In this document: positions 31,713 through 40,588 of the stretch, piece by piece | Position numbering within the stretch: the first letter of the stretch is position 1 | Layout: every line of letters starts with the position of its first letter | From: Mycolicibacterium cosmeticum | GTDB lineage: Bacteria > Actinomycetota > Actinomycetes > Mycobacteriales > Mycobacteriaceae | DNA length: 64,000 nt | Assembly: GCA_016197365.1 (NCBI GenBank) | Contig: JACPVS010000021.1 | Span: 62,001 to 126,000, forward strand | Direction: 5' to 3' | The notes under the pieces: model-generated | Databases searched by the model: none | What the model was told of the DNA's origin: nothing | The model's input: the letters and a program-made list of their open reading frames with translations, nothing else | Position numbers and translations under genes: made by a program

Positions 31713-32557
31713 CAGGCGTTGCCTCCCGCGCGGGTCCGGCCTGCGATGACCTCACGGGCCAGCGCGGCGATCCGATCCTCGGTGACCTCTTCGGCACCGT
31801 CGGCGCCGATGAGCACCGCGGTCGGGTAGATACCGCGCACCAGATCGGGTCCGCCGGTGGCGGAGTCGTCGTCGGCGGCATCGTAGAGCGCCTCGATGGC
31901 CACCTTCAACGCCGAATCGGCGTCGGTCACTTGCGAATACAGCTTCTTCACCGAGGACTTGGCGAACAGTGATCCCGAACCCACCGACTGGTAGCCCTCT
32001 TCCTCGAGGTTCCAGCCGCCGGCCGCGTCGAAGGACACGATGCGGCCCGCGTTCACGGGGTCGGCGTCATCGACGTCGTAGCCGACCAGCAGGGGCAGCG
32101 CGACGAAACCCTGAAGTGCCGCACCGAGATTGCCGCGCACCATGATGGCCAGCCGGTTCACCTTGCCGCGGAACGTCAACGGCACGCCCTCGAGCTTCTC
32201 GTAATGCTCCAGTTCGACGGCGTACAACCGCGCGAACTCGACGGCGATCGCCGCGGTGCCCGCGATGCCTGTCGCGGTGTAATCGTCGGCGATGTGCACC
32301 TTCTCGACATCGCGACTGGCGATCATGTTGCCCTGGGTGGCCCGCCGGTCGCCCGCGATCAGCACCCCGCCGGGGTACTTCAGCGCCACGATCGTGGTGC
32401 CGTGCGGCAGGTCCGACCCGGACCCCACCACGCGGTCACCCGCCATCGGCAGCAGATGCGGAGCCTGATGGCTCAAGAATTCGCTGAACGAGGACAGATT
32501 GAGCCGAGATGAGGAGAGGTCGAGGCGGTCGGAGGGCTTGTCGAACCGGGCCGTCAC
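31712..32557 (-). CDS. prcB: 20S proteasome beta subunit PrcB
   Basis: A 281-residue catalytic subunit. A 53-residue propeptide is cut at Gly53-Thr54 (LPHG before TTIVALKYPGG), exposing the N-terminal threonine nucleophile. Conserved Asp (LIAGDRRATQGNMIASRDVEKVHI) and Lys residues and the YQSVGSGSLFAKSSVKKLY segment are present. It overlaps pup by ATGA and prcA by TGATG, so pup-prcB-prcA is one coupled unit. Confidence 0.96.
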   Translation of the reverse strand: MTARFDKPSDRLDLSSSRLNLSSFSEFLSHQAPHLLPMAGDRVVGSGSDLPHGTTIVALKYPGGVLIAGDRRATQGNMIASRDVEKVHIADDYTATGIAGTAAIAVEFARLYAVELEHYEKLEGVPLTFRGKVNRLAIMVRGNLGAALQGFVALPLLVGYDVDDADPVNAGRIVSFDAAGGWNLEEEGYQSVGSGSLFAKSSVKKLYSQVTDADSALKVAIEALYDAADDDSATGGPDLVRGIYPTAVLIGADGAEEVTEDRIAALAREVIAGRTRAGGNA

Positions 32558-32748
32558 TGGCCGCCCTTTTGGACATACGCGCGCACGAAGTCCTCAGCGT
32601 TCTCTTCCAGCACGTCGTCGATCTCGTCGAGAAGGTCGTCGGTCTCCTCGGTCAGCTTCTCGCGACGCTCCTGGCCGGCGGCCGTCGTACCGGTGACATC
32701 GTCATCCTCACCGCCACCACCGCCACGCTTGGTCTGTTCCTGAGCCAT
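32554..32748 (-). CDS. pup: Prokaryotic ubiquitin-like protein Pup
   Basis: A 64-residue intrinsically disordered tag. It has an acidic central helix region (LTEETDDLLDEIDDVLEENAEDFVRAYV) that Mpa binds and ends in GGQ. The terminal glutamine must be deamidated by Dop before PafA can attach Pup to lysines. The ATG follows an AGGAGG ribosome site seven bases upstream. Confidence 0.97.
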   Translation of the reverse strand: MAQEQTKRGGGGGEDDDVTGTTAAGQERREKLTEETDDLLDEIDDVLEENAEDFVRAYVQKGGQ

Positions 32749-32780
32749 CGCCGCCTCCTGATTGCACGATCGGTTCTTTC

Positions 32781-32786
32781 ACACTA
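32781..32786 (-). promoter_or_regulatory. Candidate -10 box for pup-prcB-prcA
   Basis: TAGTGT (TANNNT pattern) on the minus strand lies 32 bases before the pup ATG, in the 74-base gap after dop. No good -35 is visible; GTCGAC lies close upstream. A separate pup promoter is plausible but unproven. Confidence 0.3.
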
Positions 32787-32822
32787 CCGGTCGACACGCG
32801 TCCTGCCCGGTATAGCAAGTAC

Positions 32823-34319
32823 TTACGTGGTGAGCTGTTCCACCAATTCGGCGGCACTGTCCACCGAATCCAGCAACGCCCCCACGTGAGCCTTGCTGCC
32901 TCGTAGAGGCTCCAGGGTGGGAATCCGGACCAGCGAATCGCCGCCCAGGTCGAAGATGACCGAATCCCAGCTCGCGGCGGCGATGTCGGCACCGAACCGG
33001 CGCAGGCACTCGCCACGGAAATAGGCCCGGGTGTCGGTCGGCGGATTGTCGACGGCGTCCAGCACCTGCTGCTCGCTGACCAGGCGTTTCATCGACCCAC
33101 GTGCCACCAGCCGGTTATACAGACCCTTGTCCAGGCGCACATCGGAATACTGCAGGTCGACCAGATGCAGGCGCGGCGCGGACCAGGACAGGTTCTCCCG
33201 CTGCCGGAAACCTTCCAGCAGGCGCAGCTTGGCGGGCCAGTCCAGGATCTCCGCGCATTCCATCGGGTCGCGCTCCAGCAGATCGAGCACCTCGGCCCAG
33301 GTCTGCACGACATGACTGGCGCGCGGATCGGGGTCGCGACTGTCCAGTAGCTTGCCCACCCGCTCCAGGTAGATGCGTTGCAGCGCAAGAGCGGTCAGCT
33401 CGCGGCCGTCGGCCAGCGCAATCGTGGCGCGCAGGGACGGGTCCCGGCTGACCACGTGCACGGCGTGTACGGGGCGGGCCAGCGCCAGATCGGACAGATC
33501 CACCCCGGATTCGATGAGGTCGAGCACCAGCGAGGTGGTGCCCACCTTGAGGTAGGTCGAGGTCTCCGCGAGGTTGGCATCCCCGATGATGACGTGCAGG
33601 CGCCGGTATTTGTCGGCGTCGGCGTGCGGCTCGTCGCGGGTGTTGATGATGCCGCGCTTGAGGGTGGTCTCCAGGCCGACCTCGACCTCGATGTAGTCGG
33701 CGCGCTGGGACAACTGGAATCCGGGCTCGTCACCCGAGGGTCCGATACCGACCCGGCCCGACCCGGTGAACACCTGCCGGGACACGAAAAACGGTGTGAG
33801 TCCGGCGATCACCGCCGAGAACGGGGTCTGCCGGCTCATCAGATAGTTCTCGTGCGATCCGTAGGACGCACCCTTGTTGTCGATGTTGTTCTTGTAGAGC
33901 TGCAGTTTCGCTGCCCCGGGCACGCTGGCCACATGCCGGGCTGCGGCCTCCATCACCCGTTCGCCGGCCTTGTCCCAGATCACAGCGTCGAGCGGGTCCG
34001 TGCATTCGGGGGCCGAATACTCCGGGTGGGCGTGATCGACGTAGAGCCGGGCGCCGTTGGTGAGGATCATGTTGGCCGCGCCGACCTCATCGGCGTCGAT
34101 GATCGGCGGGGGTCCCGACGCGCGGGACAGGTCGAAGCCGCGGGCGTCGCGCAGCGGGGACTCGACCTCGTAGTCCCACCGGGTGCGCTTGGCCCGCTGC
34201 AAACCGGCCGCGGCGGCGTAGGCGAGCACGGCCTGCGTGGAGGTGAGGATCGGATTCGCGGTGGGATCCGTCGGCGACGAGATGCCGTATTCCACCTCAG
34301 TTCCGATAATCCGTTGCAT
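32823..34319 (-). CDS. dop: Pup deamidase/depupylase Dop
   Basis: A 498-residue paralogue of PafA. It begins MQRIIGTEVEYGISSPTDPTANPILTS and carries the Dop loop region (YEVESPLRDARGFDLSRASGPPP), absent from PafA. NGARLYVDHAHPEYSAPE and LYKNNIDNKGASYGSHENYL are the nucleotide- and metal-binding segments. It converts Pup-Gln to Pup-Glu and removes Pup from substrates. The ATG at 34319 has a TAGGGT -10 box eight bases upstream (34328-34333), suggesting a leaderless start. Confidence 0.96.
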   Translation of the reverse strand: MQRIIGTEVEYGISSPTDPTANPILTSTQAVLAYAAAAGLQRAKRTRWDYEVESPLRDARGFDLSRASGPPPIIDADEVGAANMILTNGARLYVDHAHPEYSAPECTDPLDAVIWDKAGERVMEAAARHVASVPGAAKLQLYKNNIDNKGASYGSHENYLMSRQTPFSAVIAGLTPFFVSRQVFTGSGRVGIGPSGDEPGFQLSQRADYIEVEVGLETTLKRGIINTRDEPHADADKYRRLHVIIGDANLAETSTYLKVGTTSLVLDLIESGVDLSDLALARPVHAVHVVSRDPSLRATIALADGRELTALALQRIYLERVGKLLDSRDPDPRASHVVQTWAEVLDLLERDPMECAEILDWPAKLRLLEGFRQRENLSWSAPRLHLVDLQYSDVRLDKGLYNRLVARGSMKRLVSEQQVLDAVDNPPTDTRAYFRGECLRRFGADIAAASWDSVIFDLGGDSLVRIPTLEPLRGSKAHVGALLDSVDSAAELVEQLTT

Positions 34320-34368
34320 AAGTTGCAACCCTAGCGACGCGCACCCGGTCGATGTCAGGTAGGGCTAG

Positions 34369-35523
34369 ATGATGGAGGCCAGATTGGACCCGGTCGAGGC
34401 GCACGCCTGGTTTCTGCGACGCGGGTTGCCCACCGTGTTGCGGCCCGGGGTACTCGCCCGCAACCTCTGGCAGCGCGGCGCTCCTGCCTTCGCGGCGCTC
34501 GCCGTGTTCATGGCCAACTCGGTGGCCGTCGTCGCCCTCACCGGGAAGCACACCGTCGCCATCGACGGCACGCCCACCCGCAGCGAATGGTTCATCCTGG
34601 CGTTGCTGGTCCTGGTATCGCCGGTCGCCGCAGTCGTCGCGTGGCGGGTGTCGCGGATCAGCAGCCTGCGCGGGCGCACCGTCGCCACGATGGTGGCACT
34701 GCTGGTGAGCCTGGTCGGCACCGTCGTCGGTGGACCGTCCCCCTACGTCGTCCCCGACCTGCTGATGACGGGCGTGATCATCGCGGTCATCCTGGTGCTG
34801 ACCGCCACCGGCATCGGCTCGATCCTCGGCCTGGCGATCAGCGCGACGCTGCACAACCTGACGCAGATGGGTGGCCTGCTGGCCCGCGCGTTGCCGGTCA
34901 TCCTGCTGACCGTGCTGGTGTTCTTCAACACCTATGTGTGGCTGATGGCGGCGTATGTCCCCCGGCCGCGGATGTGGTTGGCGCTGTTGTTTCTCGCTGC
35001 CATCGCGGTGGCGTTCATCACCTCCGCGACCATCGAACGGGTCCGGCCGATCCTGTTGTCCCCCACCCGCCCGCCCAAAATCGACGGCGCCCTCCTCGGC
35101 ACGCCCTTCCACGGCCTGCCCGCGCCCGTTCGGCGGGTGCATCTGTCCCGGCTGGAACGCATCAACGTGGTGTTCGTCCTGGTGATGACGCAGGTGGTCC
35201 AGGTGCTGGTGGTGTCCGTCATCACCCCCCTGGTCTTCGCGGTGCTGGGGCTGATCCTGTTGACACCGAAGCTGCTGGCCGAGTGGACGCGCAACGGCGC
35301 CAGCGACGGGGTGATCTTGGGGATGACGCTGCCCATTCCCCAGGCACTGATCCAGACGAGCATGTTCCTCGGAGCGCTGACCTTCATGTACATCAGCGCG
35401 CGTGCCGCCGGTGATCCCGACTACCGCACCGAGTTCCTGGACCCGTTGATCGACGACCTCACCCTGACGCTGGACGCGCGGGACCGCTATCGGCTGCAGA
35501 CCCGTCCCGCGAAGGACGGGTAG
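34369..35523 (+). CDS. Multi-pass membrane protein (Rv2113-like), paralogue of the 37.6-kb protein
   Basis: A 384-residue integral membrane protein with about eight TM helices. It starts AHAWFLRRGLPTVLRPGVLARNLW and ends SARAAGDPDYRTEFLDPLIDDLTLTLDARDRYRL. The same N-terminal (HEWFLHRGLPLVL) and C-terminal (DPLYRQRFFDPLIADVAVSLAGRDAYLEL) patterns occur in the protein at 37606-38895, so the two are paralogues. It is divergent from dop as in M. tuberculosis. The response regulator gene starts 12 bases after its stop, so the two are likely cotranscribed. No enzymatic motif is seen. Confidence 0.82.
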   Translation: MMEARLDPVEAHAWFLRRGLPTVLRPGVLARNLWQRGAPAFAALAVFMANSVAVVALTGKHTVAIDGTPTRSEWFILALLVLVSPVAAVVAWRVSRISSLRGRTVATMVALLVSLVGTVVGGPSPYVVPDLLMTGVIIAVILVLTATGIGSILGLAISATLHNLTQMGGLLARALPVILLTVLVFFNTYVWLMAAYVPRPRMWLALLFLAAIAVAFITSATIERVRPILLSPTRPPKIDGALLGTPFHGLPAPVRRVHLSRLERINVVFVLVMTQVVQVLVVSVITPLVFAVLGLILLTPKLLAEWTRNGASDGVILGMTLPIPQALIQTSMFLGALTFMYISARAAGDPDYRTEFLDPLIDDLTLTLDARDRYRLQTRPAKDG

Positions 35524-35535
35524 ACATGAGGTGCC

Positions 35536-36210
35536 ATGAAACTTCTGATCGTCGAGGACGAAGCCCGGTTACGGTCCACCCTGACCGCCGGATTGCGCGC
35601 CGAGGGCTTCGCGGTGACCGAGGCCGCCGACGGGATGGCCGGCCTGCGGCTGGCCTCCGAGGGGCAGTACGACGTCGTCGTCCTGGACATCATGCTGCCC
35701 GGTATCAGCGGTTACGAGGTGCTGCGCCGGATGCGGACCCGGGAGGTGTGGACGCCGGTCATGATGCTCACCGCCAAAGACGGTGACTACGACCAGGCGG
35801 ATGCCTTCGACCTCGGCGCCGACGACTACCTGACCAAACCGTTCTCGTTCATCGTGCTCGTCGCGCGCCTGCGTGCGTTGTTGCGCCGCAGCACGACTCA
35901 GCGACCCGCGCTGCTCACCGCAGGGACGCTGACGCTGGATCCGATTCACCGCTCGGTGTCGCGGGCGAAGACGCCCATCGCCCTCACCCCGCGCGAATAC
36001 GGCCTGCTCGAATATCTGATGCGCCACAAGGACGTCGCGGTGGCCAAGGCCGAACTGCTGCACAACGTGTGGGACACCCACTACGACGGGCCGGACAACG
36101 TGGTCGAGGTGTACGTCGGTTATCTGCGCCGCAAGATCGACACGCCGTTCGGCACCAACACCATCGAAACGGTGCGCGGCGTCGGCTACCGGGTGACCGG
36201 CGGCAGCTGA
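35536..36210 (+). CDS. OmpR/PhoB-type response regulator
   Basis: A 224-residue regulator with receiver domain (acidic pair Glu7/Asp8, phosphoacceptor Asp51 in VVLDIMLPGISGYEV, Lys in DDYLTKPFS) and a C-terminal winged helix (ALTPREYGLLEYLMRHKDVAVAKAELLHNVWDTHYDGPDNVVEVYVGYLRRKI). It probably activates or represses local envelope genes. It follows the membrane protein by 12 bases. Its last 25 bases overlap the 3' end of the convergent histidine kinase gene, an unusual layout for a partner pair. Confidence 0.93.
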   Translation: MKLLIVEDEARLRSTLTAGLRAEGFAVTEAADGMAGLRLASEGQYDVVVLDIMLPGISGYEVLRRMRTREVWTPVMMLTAKDGDYDQADAFDLGADDYLTKPFSFIVLVARLRALLRRSTTQRPALLTAGTLTLDPIHRSVSRAKTPIALTPREYGLLEYLMRHKDVAVAKAELLHNVWDTHYDGPDNVVEVYVGYLRRKIDTPFGTNTIETVRGVGYRVTGGS

Positions 36211-37559
36211 ACCGTCACCCGGCCACCGCCCCCCGGCCGGTCCTCGATCCAGACCCGGCCCCGGTGGGCCGCAACGATTTCAGACACGATCGCCAGCCCG
36301 AGGCCGGACCCGCCCGCACTGCGTGAGCGGTCCCGGTCCAACCGGACGAAGCGGTCGAACACCCGCAGCCGGTCCGGCTCCGGCACCCCCGGCCCGTCAT
36401 CGCCGACCGTGAGCACCGCGCCACCAGCCGCGGAATCGGGGCCGGCCACGGTGATCTCGATGAGGGACATGGCATGTCGGGAGGCATTGTCGAGCAGATT
36501 GCGCAGCACCCTGGCCAGCGCCGCGGCATCCCCGGTCACCCGGGCCGGCGTCACCTCGCACCGCACCTCCAGCGAGGTGACGCGCCGCAGGCTGCGCGCC
36601 GCGTCGATGGCCAGATCGTCGAGGTCGACGTCGCCGAATCTCGCGGTGGGACCACGTTCGTCGGCCCTGGCCAGCAGGAGCAGGTCGTCGATCAGGCCGG
36701 CCATCCGGTGCGCCTCGGGCAGCAGCGTGTGTTCGGCCAGTTCGGCATTCAGCAGATCCGGGTGGGCCTGGGCCACCTCGAGCGCGGAGATGATGGTCGC
36801 CAGCGGGCTGCGCAGCTCATGGGAGGCGTCACCGACGAATCGCTGCTGGGCCGCGTGGCCGGCCTCGATGCGGGTCAGCATCTCGTTCATCGTCACCGCG
36901 AGCGCGGCGATCTCGTCGCGGCGGTCGGGCACCGGGACCCGGCCGGACAGATCGGAGGTCGTGATGGCGGCGACCCGGGACCGGATGTCGTCCACCGAGC
37001 GCAACGACCGTCGCACGAGCAGGTAGGTGGCGCAGGCCGAGACCGCGATGACGGCCGGCGCGGCGACGGCCAGCGCCACCGCCACCGTGCCCACCGTCTC
37101 GGTCACCTTCGCGCGACGCTCGCCGACGACCACGGTGAACCGGTGCCCGTGGCCGTCGGTGACGGCCTGGGTGCTGAATCTGATCTGCCCGAACTGCGCC
37201 ACATGCCCGGTGCCGTCGGGACCGATCTCGGCGACCGGGATCAGCGGGGTGTCGGGCGTCGCGGCCGACCGCCGCACCACCGCCCCGCCCTCGTCGATGA
37301 TCTGCACGGCGTTGATGCGTCCGTCGGTGGTCAGAAGATCATCGCCGACCGTCGCCGGACCACCGGTGACGATGGCCGCCACCAGTTGCGACACCCGTTC
37401 GGATGCGGCGTTGTCGGCCCTGCTGAGCATCGACTGGTACAGCACCACCGACAGCACCACACCCGCCGCGCCGAGCGCGACGAACACCACGCTGGCCGCG
37501 ACGAAGGCTGACCGGGCGGATATCCCCCAGTTCGCGGGGCGCAGAAGTTCTCGTGGCAT
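36186..37559 (-). CDS. Membrane sensor histidine kinase (EnvZ/MprB-like)
   Basis: A 457-residue kinase: TM1 near residue 20-45, a periplasmic sensor domain of about 120 residues, TM2 (VALAVAAPAVIAVSACATYLLV), a HAMP linker, the phosphoacceptor histidine in GDASHELRSPLATI, and the ATPase domain with N (LRNLLDNASRHA), G1 (VGDDGPGVPEPD) and G2 (GGSGLGLAIV) boxes. The ATG at 37559 follows GGGGGAG. It is transcribed towards the response regulator and away from the second membrane paralogue. The periplasmic signal is unknown. Confidence 0.9.
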   Translation of the reverse strand: MPRELLRPANWGISARSAFVAASVVFVALGAAGVVLSVVLYQSMLSRADNAASERVSQLVAAIVTGGPATVGDDLLTTDGRINAVQIIDEGGAVVRRSAATPDTPLIPVAEIGPDGTGHVAQFGQIRFSTQAVTDGHGHRFTVVVGERRAKVTETVGTVAVALAVAAPAVIAVSACATYLLVRRSLRSVDDIRSRVAAITTSDLSGRVPVPDRRDEIAALAVTMNEMLTRIEAGHAAQQRFVGDASHELRSPLATIISALEVAQAHPDLLNAELAEHTLLPEAHRMAGLIDDLLLLARADERGPTARFGDVDLDDLAIDAARSLRRVTSLEVRCEVTPARVTGDAAALARVLRNLLDNASRHAMSLIEITVAGPDSAAGGAVLTVGDDGPGVPEPDRLRVFDRFVRLDRDRSRSAGGSGLGLAIVSEIVAAHRGRVWIEDRPGGGGRVTVQLPPVTR

Positions 37560-37605
37560 CTCCCCCAGATTGCACCAGATCATCGACAATGTGGCAGTGC
37601 CCGCT

Positions 37606-38895
37606 ATGGACTCCGTCGCCGTGTCAGAGACAGCGGCCGTGCATGAGTGGTTCCTGCATCGCGGCCTGCCCCTGGTACTCACCAGGCGGGTCCGGTCCCG
37701 CGGGCTCGTCGAACGTTCTGCGCCGATGATCTCCGCCGTCGGCTCGTTGACGGCCGTGACGATGCTGTTGGCGGAGGTCACCGACGAGCGACCCGATTAC
37801 TACTACGCGCTGCGACTCGGGGTGATCGCCGCGGTGTTGCTCGCCGCGCCGTTCGCGCTGACGGTGCTACACCGGCTGGACAGCCGCCTCGGCGAGACCG
37901 GCAGGCGTTCCGGCGCGTGGATCGTGATGGCGATCTTCGTGGCGATCATGCCGCTGACCGTCAGCGGGTGGACGGGCGAGGCGGCCGCGGAAGCCCCGGT
38001 CTTCGTGTTGATCTCGCTGCTGGCGATCTGGCTGACTTACCTGGGTTTCGGGTCCATCGCCGCCTGGGCGTTCCGGTTCGCCTGGATCCAACTCGGTGCA
38101 CTCGGCACCCTGATGAGCCGGGCGCTCCCGTTGCTGATGCTGACGGTGGTGGTCTACTTCACCGGCGAGCTGTGGCAGCTCGCCGCCCGGATGACGCGCC
38201 AACGACTGTGGCAGACCATCGGTTTCCTCGCCCTGGTCGCCTTGGTCTTCGTCGTCACCACCATCCGCGACGAGGTGCAGGCCCTGCGCGACGACCGCGC
38301 CGAACAGACCGATCCGGCCCGGTTGCTGGCCGGCACACCGCTGCAGCCACCCCCCGGGCACCAGCCGCCCCGGCCCGCGCTGTCACGCGCCGAGAACATC
38401 AACGTCGTCGCGATCATGGTGGTGTCACAGGCGATTCAGGTGGTGCTGTTCACCGCCGGGCTGTTCGCGTTCTTCCTGGCATTGGGCATCATCGCGATTC
38501 CCGATGACGTGACGGTGCTGTGGTCGGCCGAGGAGAGCTGCGACGTCGGATCGCCGCCCTGTGCCGGTACGTGGTTCGGCGTGCACATCCCCATTCCTCA
38601 GACGGTGGTGCACACCTCGCTGTTCGTCGCGGTGCTGTCCGGGCTGTACTTCACCGTCAGCACCAGCGTCGACCCGCTGTACCGGCAACGCTTCTTCGAT
38701 CCGCTGATCGCCGATGTCGCGGTCAGCCTCGCGGGCCGCGACGCCTACCTGGAGCTGGAAGCGGGTCAGAACCGCACGCCCCCAGGTGGTTCCGCCGAGC
38801 AACAGGACGGCGCCGAGCACGCCGACGAGGGACAGCCGCTCACCGGCCAGCCCGATGCCGACGAGCACGGCCCACAGCGGCTCGGTGCCCAGTAA
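37606..38895 (+). CDS. Multi-pass membrane protein, paralogue of the 34.4-kb protein; run-on C-terminus
   Basis: A 429-residue integral membrane protein with about eight TM helices, similar in its ends to 34369-35523. The family end is near residue 388 (AGRDAYLELEAGQ, about 38770); the remaining 42 residues (QNRTPPGGSAEQQDGAEHADEG...) are the antisense of the EamA transporter gene. The original stop seems to have been lost. The start is placed at ATG 37606; GTG codons at 37591 and 37597 are alternatives. The gap to the divergent kinase gene is only 46 bases, so they share a promoter region. Confidence 0.75.
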   Translation: MDSVAVSETAAVHEWFLHRGLPLVLTRRVRSRGLVERSAPMISAVGSLTAVTMLLAEVTDERPDYYYALRLGVIAAVLLAAPFALTVLHRLDSRLGETGRRSGAWIVMAIFVAIMPLTVSGWTGEAAAEAPVFVLISLLAIWLTYLGFGSIAAWAFRFAWIQLGALGTLMSRALPLLMLTVVVYFTGELWQLAARMTRQRLWQTIGFLALVALVFVVTTIRDEVQALRDDRAEQTDPARLLAGTPLQPPPGHQPPRPALSRAENINVVAIMVVSQAIQVVLFTAGLFAFFLALGIIAIPDDVTVLWSAEESCDVGSPPCAGTWFGVHIPIPQTVVHTSLFVAVLSGLYFTVSTSVDPLYRQRFFDPLIADVAVSLAGRDAYLELEAGQNRTPPGGSAEQQDGAEHADEGQPLTGQPDADEHGPQRLGAQ

Positions 38896-39606
38896 CAGAC
38901 TCACCCGGGCCGGTGTGGTCCGGCGCAGTGCCCACATCTGCACGCCGAACGCGAAGACGGTGCACGCCAGGGCCAAATACACCGTCAATGCCCAATCGGT
39001 TGCCGACAGGTCCGTGACAACCCCCAGTTGTCCACCGGCGCAGGCGGATACGGCGCCGAGCGTGGCCACCGTCGCCAGCTGGGTCAAGGTCGTCGCCGCC
39101 GGGTCGGTCTGGCGCCGCCGGTCGGTGCGGTCGATGACCGTGACGTGCACGGCGCGCAGCACGGCGGCCGCCGCCATCAGCGCATCCCCGGCCCCGGGCG
39201 CGGCGAAGCCACCCGACTGCGTCAGTAGGGCGCAACCCAGCACCGCACACCCCGCTGCCGCATAGAAGGCCGGCGGCACCGTCGTGCGCTGCAGCATCGG
39301 GGTGATGACGATGGTCAGGGCGATGATCAGCCCGGCGTTGGACGCCGAGGTCATGGTGACCCCGTAGGTCTCGCACACCAGGATCGCCGTCAGGATGGCG
39401 CCGAAGAGCACGCCGGAGCGCAGTTCGGCCCGCCCCGCCCCGCGCAGACGTCTGCCGAGCAGCACGGCCAGCGCCACGGTGGCGATACCGAAACGCAGTG
39501 CGATGAAGGCGAATACAGAGTCGCCGGTGACCGTCTCCTTGGTGGCCAGATAGCTCGAACCCCAGACCGCGGCCACGGCGAGTAGGGCGAGATCGACGCG
39601 GTTCAT
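38425..39606 (-). CDS. EamA/DMT-family transporter with run-on C-terminus
   Basis: The first about 278 residues are a ten-TM drug/metabolite transporter: NRVDLALLAVAAVWGSSYLATKETV, FIALRFGIATVAL, and a second repeat ending GVLGAVLLLGGTTWGRAVL. The next about 115 residues (TRFQLQVGVAAREADRDIGDQ...) are soluble, low in structure, and antisense to the membrane protein on the other strand. A stop near 38770 would be expected, so a deletion has probably joined the 3' ends of two convergent genes. Promoter: TTGACT-17-CAGGCT, six bases before the ATG, so leaderless. It is divergent from a LysR gene that may control it. Confidence 0.78.
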   Translation of the reverse strand: MNRVDLALLAVAAVWGSSYLATKETVTGDSVFAFIALRFGIATVALAVLLGRRLRGAGRAELRSGVLFGAILTAILVCETYGVTMTSASNAGLIIALTIVITPMLQRTTVPPAFYAAAGCAVLGCALLTQSGGFAAPGAGDALMAAAAVLRAVHVTVIDRTDRRRQTDPAATTLTQLATVATLGAVSACAGGQLGVVTDLSATDWALTVYLALACTVFAFGVQMWALRRTTPARVSLLLGTEPLWAVLVGIGLAGERLSLVGVLGAVLLLGGTTWGRAVLTRFQLQVGVAAREADRDIGDQRIEEALPVQRVDAGADGEVQPGQHRDEQRGVHHRLRNGDVHAEPRTGTGRRSDVAALLGRPQHRHVIGNRDDAQCQEEREQPGGEQHHLNRL

Positions 39607-39612
39607 GGCGTC

Positions 39613-39641
39613 AGCCTGTCGGGCCACAAGAGTTCAGTCAA
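39613..39641 (-). promoter_or_regulatory. EamA promoter with overlapping palindrome
   Basis: On the minus strand TTGACT (39636-39641) and CAGGCT (39613-39618) are 17 bases apart, and the -10 ends six bases before the EamA ATG. An AATC-tact-GATT dyad (39640-39651) touches the -35 and could be a LysR contact. On the plus strand TACTAT (39677-39682) sits six bases before the LysR ATG. The whole intergenic region is AT-rich relative to its surroundings. Confidence 0.55.
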
Positions 39642-39688
39642 TCTACTGATTCTTAGTTATATGTGTAGCATCCCTTTACTATTGACGT

Positions 39689-40588
39689 ATGGACACCCAT
39701 CGATTGCGCATGCTGCGGGAGCTTGCCGATCACGGCACCGTGGCCGCCGTCGCCGACGTGCTGTCGATGACGCCGTCGGCGGTGTCCCAACAGCTGAAGA
39801 TCCTCGCGCGGGAAGCGGGCGTCGCACTCGTCGAGCCGGCGGGTCGCCGGGTGCGACTCACCGATGCCGGGCGGGTGCTGGTCGGCCACGCCGAGGTGGT
39901 CTTGGCCGCGCTGGACCGGGCAGTGGCCGAGATGGACGCCTACCGCACCACCGCGCGGGGCGAGGTGAGCGTGTCGCTGTTCCCATCCGGCGCGGCAATG
40001 CTGTTGGCGCCGTTGATCATCCGGGCCGGTGGCCGGGGCGTCGACGTCATCGGGCGCGACATCGACACGCCTGCCGCGCGGGCGCCGCAACAGCTTGCCG
40101 AGTTCGACGTGGTGGTGGTACACCGCGATGACCGCGACACGACCGAATGGGGACCGCGGCTGAGTTCGGTTACCTTGCTGCGCGAACCGCTGGACGTGCT
40201 GTTGCCACCGGATCATCCACTGGCGACCCACGACCAGGTTCAACTGTCCGACCTGGCGGCCGCCGATTGGATCGGTGTCGAGGGCGGGCTGATGGTGGAC
40301 GACGTGTTCAAGTCGATCGCGGTGCTGACCGGGGTGCCGGTGCGGATCACTCAGCGGGTCAATGATTTCCGCGTGGTCGAGGAACTCGTCGCGGCGGGTG
40401 TGGGTATCGCGCTGATGCCGCGCTACGTCACGCTGGCGCGCGAGGTGGCGCGCAGGCCCATCGGTGACATCCGGCTGGCCCGCCGCGTCGAGGCGGTGAC
40501 CCGGGCCGGCGCCGATGCCCGGCCGGCGATCGCGCTGGTGCTCGAAGAGCTGCGCGCGATCGCCGCCGGAATCGTCGACGGCGGTTAG
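39689..40588 (+). CDS. LysR-family transcriptional regulator
   Basis: A 299-residue protein: winged helix at the N-terminus (HRLRMLRELADHGTVAAVADVLSMTPSAVSQQLKIL) and a periplasmic-binding-fold effector domain (SVSLFPSGAAMLLAPLI; PLDVLLPPDHPLA; VEELVAAGVGIALMPRYV). It probably senses a small molecule and acts on the divergent EamA exporter gene, the standard layout for this family. Its start is six bases after a TACTAT -10. Its 3' end overlaps the convergent mpa stop by four bases. Confidence 0.9.
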   Translation: MDTHRLRMLRELADHGTVAAVADVLSMTPSAVSQQLKILAREAGVALVEPAGRRVRLTDAGRVLVGHAEVVLAALDRAVAEMDAYRTTARGEVSVSLFPSGAAMLLAPLIIRAGGRGVDVIGRDIDTPAARAPQQLAEFDVVVVHRDDRDTTEWGPRLSSVTLLREPLDVLLPPDHPLATHDQVQLSDLAAADWIGVEGGLMVDDVFKSIAVLTGVPVRITQRVNDFRVVEELVAAGVGIALMPRYVTLAREVARRPIGDIRLARRVEAVTRAGADARPAIALVLEELRAIAAGIVDGG

